Source of the DNA: Conchocele bisecta
Taxonomy: Eukaryota; Mollusca; Bivalvia; Lucinida; Thyasiridae
Direction: 5' to 3'
Length of the DNA stretch: 64,000 nucleotides
Assembly (NCBI GenBank): GCA_029237695.1
Contig: CM055266.1
Location: 111,803,370-111,867,369 of the forward strand
Shown here: positions 21,591 through 30,857 of the stretch, one piece after another
Layout of the letters: the number at the start of each line of letters is the position of its first letter
Numbering within the stretch: the stretch's first letter is position 1
The notes under the pieces: model-generated
The model's input: the letters and a program-made list of their open reading frames with translations, nothing else
What the model was told of the DNA's origin: nothing
The model's database searches: none
Translations under genes and position numbers: made by a program

Positions 21591-21785
21591 AGTAGTATAT
21601 AAGAGTCACAATGATACCACCATCACCTATGGAAGGTGCCAGCTACGCGCGGCACCTTCCACAGCATGATGGTGGTATCATTTGTGACTCTTATATACTA
21701 CTACCGCGAGACCATATATTTATGACATGAGAAGATACACCCTATTAGAGATAAAAATCCCTATGTTATACTCAGTATATATATA
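21591..21785. repeat. Polinton left terminal inverted repeat
   Basis: About 195 bp matching the complement of 39191-39386, with one substitution seen (AAAAATCC against AAGAATCC). The outer 112 bp (21591-21702) is itself a hairpin. One arm starts AGTAGTATATAAGAG, the other ends CTCTTATATACTACT. One base is bulged in a 35-bp stem, and a second stem GGAAGGTGCC/GGCACCTTCC lies inside. Confidence 0.95.
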
Positions 21786-21790
21786 ACATA

Positions 21791-22084
21791 ATGGTTCTAG
21801 TTAAGTGTCCATGGTTGAAGACAGGTAGTCACGAGAGATGTTTTCGCACCGGTATTTACGAATATTGCAAACATCACCGTGCATGGATGCGAAGAGGTTC
21901 CGTTTCGCCTCGCCCATGTCGACATTGTGGGGTAGGGACCAAAGCCGAGTCACTGCTATGTCCACCATGCGGTGGCACTCAGGCTACTCATCGAATGGTT
22001 AACAAGGGATTACGTGCTCGCAAGTATTATCGTTTAGTAATAATTCAAATCGGAAAGTCAGTTAGAAAGATAGAATCGATCTAA
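21791..22084 (+). CDS. Small Cys-rich Polinton protein, unknown
   Basis: 97 residues starting MVLVKCPWLKTG just inside the left terminal repeat. Cysteines and histidines are spaced for zinc binding: C6, C17, C26 with HH at 28-29, then a C43xxC46 / C57xxC60 pair, followed by a basic tail (RKYYR). It could be a DNA- or RNA-binding zinc ribbon. It is transcribed away from the terminus and followed by a second small gene in the same direction. No family was recognised; that it is coding rests on the conserved-looking CxxC pattern and intact frame. Confidence 0.55.
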   Translation: MVLVKCPWLKTGSHERCFRTGIYEYCKHHRAWMRRGSVSPRPCRHCGVGTKAESLLCPPCGGTQATHRMVNKGLRARKYYRLVIIQIGKSVRKIESI

Positions 22085-22186
22085 TAAGTCACGGTGTTTC
22101 TACAGCATTAAAACACTGTAAAAAACATTATCAAACTAATTTTATAAAATTGAACAGAAAAAACAAGTACCAATATAAAAGAGAAA

Positions 22187-22534
22187 ATGGATAATTCAAT
22201 ACAATTTGAATTGCAAATTTTTAATGACTGTGTTGAAGAAGTTTACGAAGAATACGGGGGTTATAATCCTGTATATAAATTCTATAAAATGAGAACACTA
22301 GGCGATATCGAATATATGAAATACCAGCGTAATTTATTACGCTCCGATAAAAACGTTACATTTCCAATATTATACCGGCAATTATGTCAACTATACAAGA
22401 GGCAAATACGAACATTAAGACAGATAATGCGTATCGGATATGAAACTAAGGCGTATTATATAAAACTATTAAAACCCAACGATTCGTTTACGAACGTACA
22501 TTTCTACGATATCACTTATAAATTTATGTTGTAA
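22187..22534 (+). CDS. Polinton hypothetical protein
   Basis: 115 residues starting MDNSIQFELQIFNDC, rich in Tyr, Arg and Lys, with a helical middle (LYRQLCQLYKRQIRTLRQI). An intact frame about 100 bp after the Cys-rich gene and in the same direction. I recognise no domain or signal. The basic, tyrosine-rich make-up might suit nucleic acid or structural contacts, but that is only a guess. Confidence 0.5.
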   Translation: MDNSIQFELQIFNDCVEEVYEEYGGYNPVYKFYKMRTLGDIEYMKYQRNLLRSDKNVTFPILYRQLCQLYKRQIRTLRQIMRIGYETKAYYIKLLKPNDSFTNVHFYDITYKFML

Positions 22535-22656
22535 TCACAACACCAAGCAGACGACAATGTTTCACTTACACGTGTTATAAACACGCAAATTATGTGTCCT
22601 ACCTTACACGTATATTAAGTGTCCATTTTATAGAGAGATTACACGATTACGTCTTC

Positions 22657-22815
22657 CGGGATGAAACATAAACACACTGTAATATATACTACACACACGT
22701 GGGTGTGTATTACACAACCCGCTATCGATATTCCGGAATGAAACATAAACACACTGTAATATATACTACACACACGTGGGTGTGTATTACACAACCCGCT
22801 ATCGATATTCCGGAA
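22657..22815. repeat. Two 78-79-bp tandem repeats with internal palindrome
   Basis: Two nearly identical units read ATGAAACATAAACACACTG through CCCGCTATCGATATTCCGGA. Each contains the inverted pair TACACACACG / GTGGGTGTGTA. They lie in the gene-free stretch between the rightward and leftward genes, so a regulatory or replication role is possible but not shown. Confidence 0.8.
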
Positions 22816-23382
22816 GTATTTCTTACATTGTGATTGGTTGGCATGTTTTTTATTTTTTTAATTTTACTTTTAATAATTTAGAACGTTATAACCTATATTA
22901 TTAAATAAAAAACGAACTTGTTATATATAAAACAAATAAAAATAAACGAGTAAATATTTGGTATTGCACAACACGGTTTTAGCTTCATATATGTAAAATT
23001 AACAACAATAATTTGTCTTGGGGGACGCCCCTTGACGAAAAATGAGCGCTCAGTGCTTCCGTGCAGGCATTTCCAAGGTTGCCTAGAATTTCGACACTGG
23101 TTCCTAGATCAGCCGATAGATGGGGGTGTGCTGTATAGGCAGCTATTACACCCGGCTAGCCACAACATGAGACGAGCAAGACAAAGATAAGAACAGAAAA
23201 GGTGGCTAGCCGGGTGGGCCCAGAAGGGTTTTGCTGGCGTGGGTTCGAGCCTCGGTAGGACCTAAACTTTTTTTTTTTAAATTATTAATAATTTTCCTAA
23301 AATTAATTAATAAATTGTTTACTGCGACAATATAATTAATTTTAATTAATTTTATAATTAAAATTAATTATTTTATAAAATA
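22816..23382. other. Gene-free stretch of the Polinton
   Basis: AT-rich flanks surround a GC-richer island (23020-23270). The island contains the inverted pair ACCCGGCTAGCCAC (about 23151) and GTGGCTAGCCGGGT (about 23204), then GTGGGTTCGAGCC, which resembles a tRNA B box, and a T-run. It might be a tRNA-derived relic or a structured RNA. No open frame of interest. Confidence 0.4.
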
Positions 23383-24000
23383 TCACAATGGTGCTGTAGC
23401 ATTTCTTCCGACTTTATCTCCAAGTTTTTCCCTAAATTTATCCCAATCAGTACACTCAATCTTGGGCATGGTGGCGCGCGCTTTGATTCTTATATCATTT
23501 TTTAATTGTTCATATCTCCCCATTTCTTCCACCACGGATTCAAACTCTAAATTTGATATTTTCTTATCGTCCAACGCTTTGGACACCATAACGTCGATGG
23601 TATTTTTCTTCGACCTTGCGAGAACGGATATTCTATCATGTTTTCTACATTTTTTCTCGAGTTTTCCACCCGACGCCCTAATTACCATACACAACAACCC
23701 AGAAACGGCCGACACCGCACATAAAATCCCCGCTACGGGAACCGTTATAATGGTGGATATAGTTGCAGCTGTCCCCGCCCCACACAACACAGAAACACTC
23801 GCCAGAGCCGTGCTAGATACTTCAGCCATGTTCACCGCGCGCCTATATTTTTTAGCGTTTCTTTTTCTATTTGTATATTCTCTAACTAAAATATCCTGCA
23901 TAGCGACGATATTATTCAACCTAAAATCTGAACTTCTTTCGTTAATTGTACACAGTGTTGATGGAGTGGTATTGACAATTGGAAGCGTTGATTCGTTCAT
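23383..24000 (-). CDS. Polinton two-helix membrane protein
   Basis: 205 residues, intact. The Asn/Thr-rich N-terminus (MNESTLPIVNTTPS) leads to a basic RKRNAKKYRR segment near residue 45. A long hydrophobic region (about 62-110) with many Ala, Gly and Val could form two membrane helices, and a charged helical C-terminal half follows (LEKKCRKHDRIS onward). Proteins of this layout are common hypothetical members of invertebrate Polintons as I know them, but no function is established to my knowledge. It is the last gene of the leftward block that also holds the fibre-like and penton-like genes, which suggests a role in particle structure or membrane passage. Confidence 0.7.
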   Translation of the reverse strand: MNESTLPIVNTTPSTLCTINERSSDFRLNNIVAMQDILVREYTNRKRNAKKYRRAVNMAEVSSTALASVSVLCGAGTAATISTIITVPVAGILCAVSAVSGLLCMVIRASGGKLEKKCRKHDRISVLARSKKNTIDVMVSKALDDKKISNLEFESVVEEMGRYEQLKNDIRIKARATMPKIECTDWDKFREKLGDKVGRNATAPL

Positions 24001-24037
24001 ATTTAAATTTTACAAATTTATTTCAATATATTAGTAT

Positions 24038-25916
24038 TTACAAAATAAGTTCAATTAACAACGAGACAATAGTGGAAGAACTCTCTGGGTCACCGATTTT
24101 CGTAACAAAGTTAATAACACTACCTTTGGAAAGTCTAATTCGATCATAACCGGAGAACGAAACCACCGTCGAACTATCTCAGAGATTTTAGTGACTCCAA
24201 CCCCCGTTCTTCCCCATCTACTACAATATTTATCGCGACCGCGCCCACAGGTTTACCACTACCATTAACCGAGCAGACCGCCATTTGGATAACTTCACCC
24301 GCGGCTGTCATAGTGTATCCCCCACATTTATTACTCGCTTTGGCACCGAACGAATATTCATAGTGCCCCTCAACCAACGGGCCCCGCTTCTCAGCCCAAA
24401 CTGTTATGGCACGTTTTAGCGTTTTCATTGTTCGCACTATTCCGGCAAGCGCACTGTTTGCGTTATATGCCTCAGTACGAATATTATAAGAGGCCTCCTC
24501 AAGAGCTTTGGTCGCGGCTATACGATCATGTTTCAGTTTATCGGAAACTTCGGTTATTTTTTCGTCTAGTTCGGTAAGTGTCGCTTCTCTGTTGAGAGAG
24601 TCCTCTGAGCGCAACGCATCATAAGCCTCCGTAATGGTCGCCTGTTGGCCTTTTAGGGCTTTCTCAACACCCGACCTGGCCTCTTTTTGAAATTCGGTTA
24701 TTTTCCCGTCTAGTTCAGCAACCGCCGCTTCTCTGATGAGAGAGCCCTCTGAGCGCAACACCTCATAAGCCTTCGCAAGGGCTGCCTGGTGGTCTTCTCG
24801 GGCTTTCTCAACACCCGACCGGGCCTCTTTTTGAAATTCGGTTATTTTTCCGTCTAGTTCACCAACCGCCGCTTCTCTGAGAGAGTCCTCTGAGCGCAAC
24901 ACCCTATAAGCCTCCGTAAGGTCCGCCTGGTGGTCTTCTCGGGCTTTCTCAATACCCGTTCTGACCCCCTCAACCCCCAACCGGGCCTCTTTTCGAAATT
25001 TGGTTATTTTTTCGTCTAGTTCAGTAAGTGCCGCTTCTCTGTTGAGAGAGTCCTCTGAGCGCAACGCCCCATAAGCATCCGCAATGGCCTCCTTGTGGTC
25101 TTCTCGGACCCCCTCAACCCCCGACCGGGTGTCTTTCAGAAATTCGGCTATTGTCCCGTCTATTTCAGTAAGTGTCGCTTCTCTGTTGAGAGAGTCCTCT
25201 AAGCGCAACGCATCATAAGCCTCCGCAAGGGCCTCCGCAAGGTTCGACTGGTGGTCTTCTCGGACTTTATCAATACCCGACCGGGTTTCTTTTCGAAATT
25301 TTGTTATTTTTTTATCTAGTTCGGCAACCGCCGCTTCTCTGACGAGAGAGTCCTCTGAGCGCAACACCTCATAAGCTTCCGTAAGGTCCGCCTGGTGGTC
25401 TTCTCGGACTTTGTCAATACCCGACGTGGCCTCTTTTCGAAATTTGGTTATTTTTTTATCTAGTTCGGTAAGTGCCGCATCTCTAATGAGAGAGTCCTCT
25501 AAGCGCAACGTATCATAACCCTCCGTAAGGGCCGCCTGGTGGTCTTCTCGGACTTTATCAATATCCGACCTGCTCTCTTTTCGAAATTTAGTTATTTTTT
25601 TACCTAGTTCGTTTAGTTCCGTTTCTCTGATGAGAGAGTCCTCTGAGCGCAACACCTCATAAGCCGCCTGATCTTTCTCAATATCCGTTCGGACTCCCTC
25701 AATTTGTGGAGTCGCTGTCAGCACTTCTACTCTAACATCTGATATACTCCTGTGAATCCCGTTTGTGACCTTCGATATGGTTTTATTGATCAGGGCCTTG
25801 GTTTTTCCAGTAGTTAAAAAGTCTCCCTCTGTCGGGCTGAATCCACCTTCTGCCGGTTCCAAATTCTTTGAATTTGTCACCCAATCGGAAGAACTACCTG
25901 GTCCGTATATACTCAT
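24038..25916 (-). pseudogene. Fibre-like coiled-coil protein, frameshifted near C-terminus
   Basis: The open part spans 25916-24174, starting MSIYGPGSSSDWVTNSKNL; an upstream in-frame ATG at 25943 is less likely. After an N-terminal anchor-like segment come eight imperfect repeats of about 48 residues. Each carries the block LRSEDSLxRE and a heptad-like KITxFRKEARSGV helix, giving a long parallel coiled coil. The C-terminal region from about residue 500 (EGHYEYSFGA onward) resembles the beta-rich trimerising heads of fibre and C1q/TNF-like proteins. A TAG at 24174-24176 ends the frame. The head's last strands appear to continue in another frame down to 24038, so one indel has probably truncated it. 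A host-attachment spike is an inference from architecture and from the neighbouring penton gene. Confidence 0.7.
24560..25700. repeat. ~144-bp tandem repeats coding the fibre coiled coil
   Basis: About eight units, some differing by whole-codon indels, encode the LRSEDSL..ELDxKIT helical repeat. Unit number could change by recombination without breaking the frame. Confidence 0.8.
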
Positions 25917-25949
25917 AATAAAATTAATTATAATATTGGGCACCTATAC

Positions 25950-26636
25950 TCAATTGGAAATTTCGAGAACTACCGAAATCGGGTAATCGTTTTTCAACTT
26001 TCTCGCTTGATCATCGAGAATAGAGACCGTAAATTCGTGGATATGTCCCGATTCCAAAACTTTCATCTCGGGGTGTGGGAAGTCTAAGGTCACAGTCTCG
26101 CCATAGAAACAGTCGCTGGCTGGCACAGTTTTCAGTAATGTGCTGGGAGTGCCGTCTACCGTGTTGTACGATGTGTTCACCCGATCCAGGTGCACCCTGA
26201 GAGTTTTCGTGAAGGCGAAGTCCACCGGGTTATCACCGACGTACTCACCCGGGGTAAACACTCCTTTGTTTGAGGAGTATGTCTCTCTAAAACCGAGTTG
26301 AATACCCAACCCCGGGGAGACCACTACCGCATTATCACTGCTGATGGTCATTGTTGCGAGCCCGGTAGCATTCGATACTGTGAGGTTGATTATACTGTCA
26401 AGCTCTGAGTTGACAAAATCTTTGAGCTGTCTTATTCCCCACAGTCCGTGAGGCAGCTTTACACCGAATTGTTGTCCATCCTTCACATAGTAAAACCCTT
26501 CGCTCTTCCCCACATTCTGCCACCCGACCGTGAAGGTGATTGATATGAGGCCCACCCGGCGTTTTCCGCAGCAGTTGTCGATTGATTTTTGAAGTTCACA
26601 ACTCCCTTTTTGAACATTAGTGATAGTAGCAAACAT
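25950..26636 (-). CDS. mCP: Polinton minor capsid (penton-like) protein
   Basis: 228 residues from the ATG opening MFATITNVQKGSC; an upstream in-frame start would run into the neighbouring gene. It is intact. The C-terminal third has the blocks VHLDRVNTSYNTVDGTPSTLL, then GHIHEFTVSILDD, then a short closing strand. I associate this pattern with the single jelly-roll minor capsid proteins of Polintons, proposed to form the five-fold vertices. It lies directly upstream of the fibre-like gene in one leftward unit, as expected for a vertex and spike pair. Its start is only 14 bp from the start of the divergent gene at 26651. Confidence 0.75.
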   Translation of the reverse strand: MFATITNVQKGSCELQKSIDNCCGKRRVGLISITFTVGWQNVGKSEGFYYVKDGQQFGVKLPHGLWGIRQLKDFVNSELDSIINLTVSNATGLATMTISSDNAVVVSPGLGIQLGFRETYSSNKGVFTPGEYVGDNPVDFAFTKTLRVHLDRVNTSYNTVDGTPSTLLKTVPASDCFYGETVTLDFPHPEMKVLESGHIHEFTVSILDDQARKLKNDYPISVVLEISN

Positions 26637-26650
26637 AATAATATCTTTCA

Positions 26651-28024
26651 ATGGATACAAAAGCATTTAGCTTTAACTCTAATGCAAAGTACGCGGTCGG
26701 AGGTAAATACACGCAAAAAGACGTTGTTAACCTTGTACACCCAACCGTAACGGTTAGACCGGACAGTGGATTTGCCACCAATTTCCCTAACACGTTTGAG
26801 AAATATAGGATGCCCAAGATTACTACGATGGAGGCGGTAAACGGGTGGAAAGCCACACCGATGCAGTTTTGGCAGAACCAGCTAAATTTTGCTGTATGGT
26901 GCGCAACAGCCGGGTGTGGAGTTTCACATAAAGACCATCTAACATCCAAGAATATCATGCTCCGAAGTGTCTACAACTTTCACACGTATTATACTATTAG
27001 GAGGATTCTCAAAGAACTAGGTATTTCTCTACCTCAAGACGACGCCTGGGATCCCATTTCCAACGCATACGACCGTATGGCGTTTGAAAGACTGTGTAAC
27101 GAATTTAACGTTTCAAAAGACGCGGACTGGAGACAGAAAGCATTTCCTACCACCACCGGCCTCGGGGACGTTCTCATTCGGGGCCAGTCCGGGAATTGGA
27201 CGCAGACTGATTTTAGAAACGATTACTCCGGTGACCACATCGTCAGTCGGAACGCCGGGAATTTTGACCCCGCGACTATGACTTTCGGGCCAGAAGTGTC
27301 TGGAGGTCGGCACTGTGGCGTGTTTTCTTGTAAAATGTTACCTCCGAAACTGGCTCACGTCGATTACATACAGCAGGCTGCTGAGGTTCAGAACGCATGG
27401 ACCACATTTATGTTAGATAAGGGTCTAGGGTTCACGCAGGCCGGGGTTACTCGCGTCAACGAATCTATTCGCACGTACGTCTGGGCCATCCTCGGCGCAC
27501 AGAAGCAAACTCGCAGTTCTATACTGGGCACGGGAACGGCGTTTGATGCACAAAAACAGTTCTTGGCACTTGTCGAGGACGCCATCTCAGCTAAGGTGGA
27601 CCTGGAGAAGGCGATCCAGAATTATCAAGACGTTTTGCAGACTGCCAGCACCCCAGTGGACTATGTATTTGGAATAGGTCTTTATATGGCGCCGAGCAAT
27701 ATGATACTACGAGACGACCCGGTTGATGGTTACAATAATCAGATCGTAATCGCCACCGCCAATCAAAAAATCGGTCACAACGGTAACGTGAACACGGATA
27801 TCATCAAGCGCACCCCCAAAATGATCGGGCGCGGAGTTGTAAATTCAAATAAATTTGAAAAAGATTTCATAAAACCCCCAAAACACACAAAATGGATACA
27901 CCTCCCTCAACACAATCGAACCCAGTACCCCCAATTCGTAAATTTGATGCACCATCGAGTTCCATCAACAATGTTGAAACACCAATCGAGATTGGAAGCA
28001 CAACACACGAGGAGGAGAAATTAG
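26651..28024 (+). CDS. Large Polinton protein of unknown role
   Basis: 457 residues starting MDTKAFSFNSNAKYAVGG. The central part has distinctive blocks: NFAVWCATAGCGVS, YNFHTYYTIRRILKELGI, a GLGDVLIRG turn, and YVWAILGAQKQTRSSIL. The frame resembles a large uncharacterised protein I have met in invertebrate Polintons beside the minor capsid gene, so a virion role is likely but unproven. The last 45 or so codons (KPPKHTKWIHLPQHN onward) are low in hydrophobic residues and overlap a second frame (27892-28074) with a better-looking membrane tail. The true C-terminus may therefore have been shifted by an indel near 27880. Confidence 0.65.
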   Translation: MDTKAFSFNSNAKYAVGGKYTQKDVVNLVHPTVTVRPDSGFATNFPNTFEKYRMPKITTMEAVNGWKATPMQFWQNQLNFAVWCATAGCGVSHKDHLTSKNIMLRSVYNFHTYYTIRRILKELGISLPQDDAWDPISNAYDRMAFERLCNEFNVSKDADWRQKAFPTTTGLGDVLIRGQSGNWTQTDFRNDYSGDHIVSRNAGNFDPATMTFGPEVSGGRHCGVFSCKMLPPKLAHVDYIQQAAEVQNAWTTFMLDKGLGFTQAGVTRVNESIRTYVWAILGAQKQTRSSILGTGTAFDAQKQFLALVEDAISAKVDLEKAIQNYQDVLQTASTPVDYVFGIGLYMAPSNMILRDDPVDGYNNQIVIATANQKIGHNGNVNTDIIKRTPKMIGRGVVNSNKFEKDFIKPPKHTKWIHLPQHNRTQYPQFVNLMHHRVPSTMLKHQSRLEAQHTRRRN

Positions 28025-28074
28025 CGCTCGTCGTCGCCCTCGTGGCGATCGGACTATTTACGCTTTGGTTTTAG
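27892..28074 (+). CDS. Overlapping single-span membrane frame
   Basis: 60 codons starting MDTPPSTQSNPVPP. A Pro/Ser-rich stretch is followed by EEEKLALVVALVAIGLFTLW, a credible transmembrane helix ending at the stop. It overlaps the end of the 457-codon gene in another frame and runs against the leftward gene's end at 28054. It may be a separate small membrane protein or the displaced C-terminus of the upstream gene. Confidence 0.4.
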   Translation: MDTPPSTQSNPVPPIRKFDAPSSSINNVETPIEIGSTTHEEEKLALVVALVAIGLFTLWF

Positions 28075-28946
28075 GAACTCTCTGGCGAAGAATAGTAGGA
28101 GACCGGCGATGGCCACGATTAAAGCCCAGGTATTCTCGGCGAGCCATCCGACCGTTTTTGATAATATAGATAACAAGAAGGAGAGGAGACCTCCTATCAA
28201 ACCAGGCAGCGCGGCAGCCAAATTTCCTGCTAATTTAGCCAGGAGTCTGGCGAGGGCTTCTAGTTGTTTTTTTATCCACTCCTTGGCTCCGCCGGATGGC
28301 GCGGGTGCCGGTGCTGGTGCTGGTGCTGGTGCTGGTGCTGGTGCGGGTGCTGGTGCGACACCAGCATTGACAGCTACAAATAGAGACGATATAGATAGAA
28401 TTAGGTCGAAATAATCATGCTGAAAGCTGCGATGATGGTTAATATCGTGACGCCCTTCTCTCTGAACACAGTGCGAAGACGCTCACCGAGTGTCGTGTCC
28501 TCGTGCAGAACCCTCGAGATTGTTTCGCGGCTCCGACTTAATTGGCCGGAAAGCGTCTCACGGTTAGTCGAAGCAGCCTCCAATCGAGCTTCTCTTTCGT
28601 CCCGCAACGACCGCAGGAGTTTGTTGATCCGCTCGGTAGATTCTCTATCGTCACGGATTTCCCCAAGTTTTCTTTCTTCTAGCGCGATATGTTTGTCCAG
28701 CGCCGTGAGTTTGGAGAGGTTATTGACCAGTTTGTCCCGAGTTGTTTGCAGAGCCTTATCGAGTCCCCAGAGTTCGCAAAGAGGTAATGGTGGGTCATAT
28801 TTCGTACCGTTCATTTCGTTGACCGTGGTTTCCACTGTGTTAATAGCGTCGGTGGCTATACGAGGGACATCGCTGAGCTCGCTCATTTCTATAGCGGCGG
28901 CCGTCTTCGCCAGCGTTTCGTCGGTAGACTGTAGGGTTTTTACCAT
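28054..28946 (-). pseudogene. Coiled-coil membrane protein, frameshifted
   Basis: First part 28946-28401, starting MVKTLQSTDETLAKTA (a GTG at 28979 is an alternative start). It has helical segments rich in Arg, Glu and Leu, then a C-terminal hydrophobic stretch VTILTIIAAFSMIIS before the stop. In the next frame the strand stays open to 28054 and encodes an Ala-Pro repeat (from GGTGCT hexamers at about 28309-28365), KEWIKKQLEALARLLAKLAG, and two hydrophobic stretches ending in a basic tail. The order coiled coil, membrane segment, Ala-Pro linker, amphipathic helix, membrane segment matches a protein type I know from other invertebrate Polintons. One indel near 28405 therefore probably broke a single gene. 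Function unknown. Confidence 0.6.
28306..28365. repeat. GGTGCT hexanucleotide repeat
   Basis: About nine to ten tandem GGTGCT/GGTGCG units. On the minus strand they encode alternating Ala and Pro. It is a slippage-prone tract inside the gene above. Confidence 0.9.
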
Positions 28947-29003
28947 TTGTTGAGGCAGCTGCGACCGATCATCGATCACTCCGAGAGCTCGAGCGAGGGA
29001 TAC

Positions 29004-29498
29004 TCAATATAGGTTCACGGAAGAGGGGCTGAGGAACTGGGTCGGGTCGTTCTTGTACGTCAGCAACTTCCAGCTATTACCCCATTTAACCCACAAGTCT
29101 CCTCTTTTAGTGCTGCGGAACTCCAACATGGCCTTGATGCCGTTTTTAGACACCTCACTCTCCCACAGTTTCACCCGAGAATTCGTTTCCTCGAGAGGCG
29201 CCAGCTCATCCTTGGAGATCCCCGCAGGAATCTCGGCACCGCCCGCCCACGCCGGAGTTTCGGGTGGGGCCTCCCACATAGGGACACCAGCAGATGAAGT
29301 TCCCGGTGCGTCTGGACCAAACAAAGATGCACGTGGATTAACCAAAGGCGTATTTCGTGGTGCGCCTGGATCAAACAAAAGTGGAATTGGGGGTGCTGGT
29401 GTCTCTATGAAGGTCGTTTCGTCATAGTCATCGATGTCCTCATCATCGCGGAAATCGTCTCTGCCGATTTCATCCATGTTAATATCGTAATCATCCAT
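29004..29498 (-). CDS. Polinton acidic/proline-rich hypothetical protein
   Basis: 164 residues starting MDDYDINMDEIGRDDF. The first 30 residues are nearly all acidic, the middle is Pro/Ala/Gly-rich and probably disordered, and the C-terminal 60 residues (VKLWESEVSKNGIKAM to NSWKLLTYKND) look folded. Intact. It precedes the coiled-coil membrane gene in the same direction with only a short gap, and diverges from the capsid gene, with starts 73 bp apart. No family recognised. An acidic scaffold-like or capsid-associated protein would fit the context. Confidence 0.6.
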   Translation of the reverse strand: MDDYDINMDEIGRDDFRDDEDIDDYDETTFIETPAPPIPLLFDPGAPRNTPLVNPRASLFGPDAPGTSSAGVPMWEAPPETPAWAGGAEIPAGISKDELAPLEETNSRVKLWESEVSKNGIKAMLEFRSTKRGDLWVKWGNSWKLLTYKNDPTQFLSPSSVNLY

Positions 29499-29571
29499 CT
29501 TTATAACTTTCTTAAAATTAATTATGTATTAAAGACAAAACCATAAGGGTTTAATATATTTTCACTAAATT

Positions 29572-30857
29572 ATGTCTTCGAGTCAATACGGTCGCAAACT
29601 CAATCCATACCGCAGACTGCGTGAGCCCCTCGGGGCAAAAGGCGTGAGACAGAGTGTCGTTATTACGAACAACCCATCGACGATCGACCAGAACCAGCAG
29701 CTCTTGGTCCGCTTCCCCAACCTCGGAGCTAACGACGTCATTGTGCCGGGTACTGTTCGCCTCGCTTTCACTATTTCGCTGACGAGGACCGAACCGTCGT
29801 TCAGAACCTTGGTCGCGCCATCGTCAAGAAGACCATGATAAAGATTTCTGGTAATGAGGTGATGTCGATCGACGACAGCGACGTCTATCATTGTTATCAG
29901 GACCTATGGAAGGCGGCGCAAGAGCGCGAAAACGCTGTCTATCAGGGTATTGACACCAGCAAAAATAAGAACGTAACCAAACTTAGAATCGGGGCTGGTA
30001 ACAAGGTAGATAACAACGCGAGTGACAATGCGGTCGCGGGCGCTTACGGCAACCGCTTCTACATCCCGCTCGATTTTGAGTTGCTGGAGAGTCACATGCC
30101 CTACTATCAGAGCGCTTTGGCTGACCGCCTCGAATACGAACTAACGTTCAACGACTACGGCCGAGTTCTCATAACCAGCGACATGTTATCGACGTATACG
30201 ATCGATAATGTTTCGCTGGAGTACGACATGGTCACGATGCCCGAACTCGCGCGATTGATCAGAACCCAGTACGCTGGGCGCGTTGCCATACTTTACGACC
30301 GAGTACTTCGCCATCGCAAGATGACGAAAGACAAAGGCGACACATTGTGGAATATTAACGTCAACGTACCCGCCCGCTCTATGAAAGGTATACTGATGTT
30401 GTTCGAGGATGCTCGGTTCGCGTTCGGTGCTAGAAAAACCGACAAATTCTATAACTCCAAAATCACGAAGGTAGAGGTGACGATCGAGGGAGTTCCCAAT
30501 CAGCTCTACAGCGCGGGTCTTCGCGCGCACCAGCAGTGGGACGAAGTAAGAAAGCAGTTTGCTGCCGGTTCTAAGCGCTCTTCGGAGGTTGCGGCGGTTG
30601 CCAAAGACCTGCATCTCTCGGCCGTCTCCCTCGCGGAGTTCCTGAATACCAAATACGCGTTATGGCTAGACATGCGAGCCAGCGACGACGACCAAATACA
30701 CGGCAGCCGACGCCAAGTTGAGAACGTTAGCGAGGGTGTGACGATCCAGATAACCAAAGAGGCGGACGGAGCCGGGCCATTCAACGTGTACTTATATATA
30801 ATTACAGACGCACAACTCAACATCGAAGATGGCCGATACGTCTCAGCACTCTACTAA
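29572..30857 (+). pseudogene. MCP: Polinton major capsid protein (double jelly-roll), frameshifted
   Basis: Starts MSSSQYGRKLNPYRRLRE. The first frame (29572 to about 29775) carries VVITNNPSTIDQNQQLLVRF and PGTVRLAF. The second frame (about 29775-30857) carries SGNEVMSIDDSDVYHCYQDL, then LDFELLESHMPYYQSAL and LEYELTFNDYGRV. These blocks match Polinton major capsid proteins, which share the double jelly-roll fold of adenovirus and PRD1-type capsids. Combined length is about 428 codons, reasonable for the family. The frames are separated by a one- or two-base indel near 29775-29785, so no full-length product is expected. The gene is followed, with a short overlap, by the packaging ATPase. Confidence 0.85.

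Noticed and set aside
23185..23265. Functional tRNA gene inside the Polinton
   Set aside because: A B-box-like GGTTCGAGCC is present, but no cloverleaf could be drawn: acceptor and anticodon arms do not pair.
28417..28953. Plus-strand frame of 178 codons
   Set aside because: Antisense to the coiled-coil membrane gene. Its Ser/Arg/Leu-rich composition is what the complement of that gene would give.
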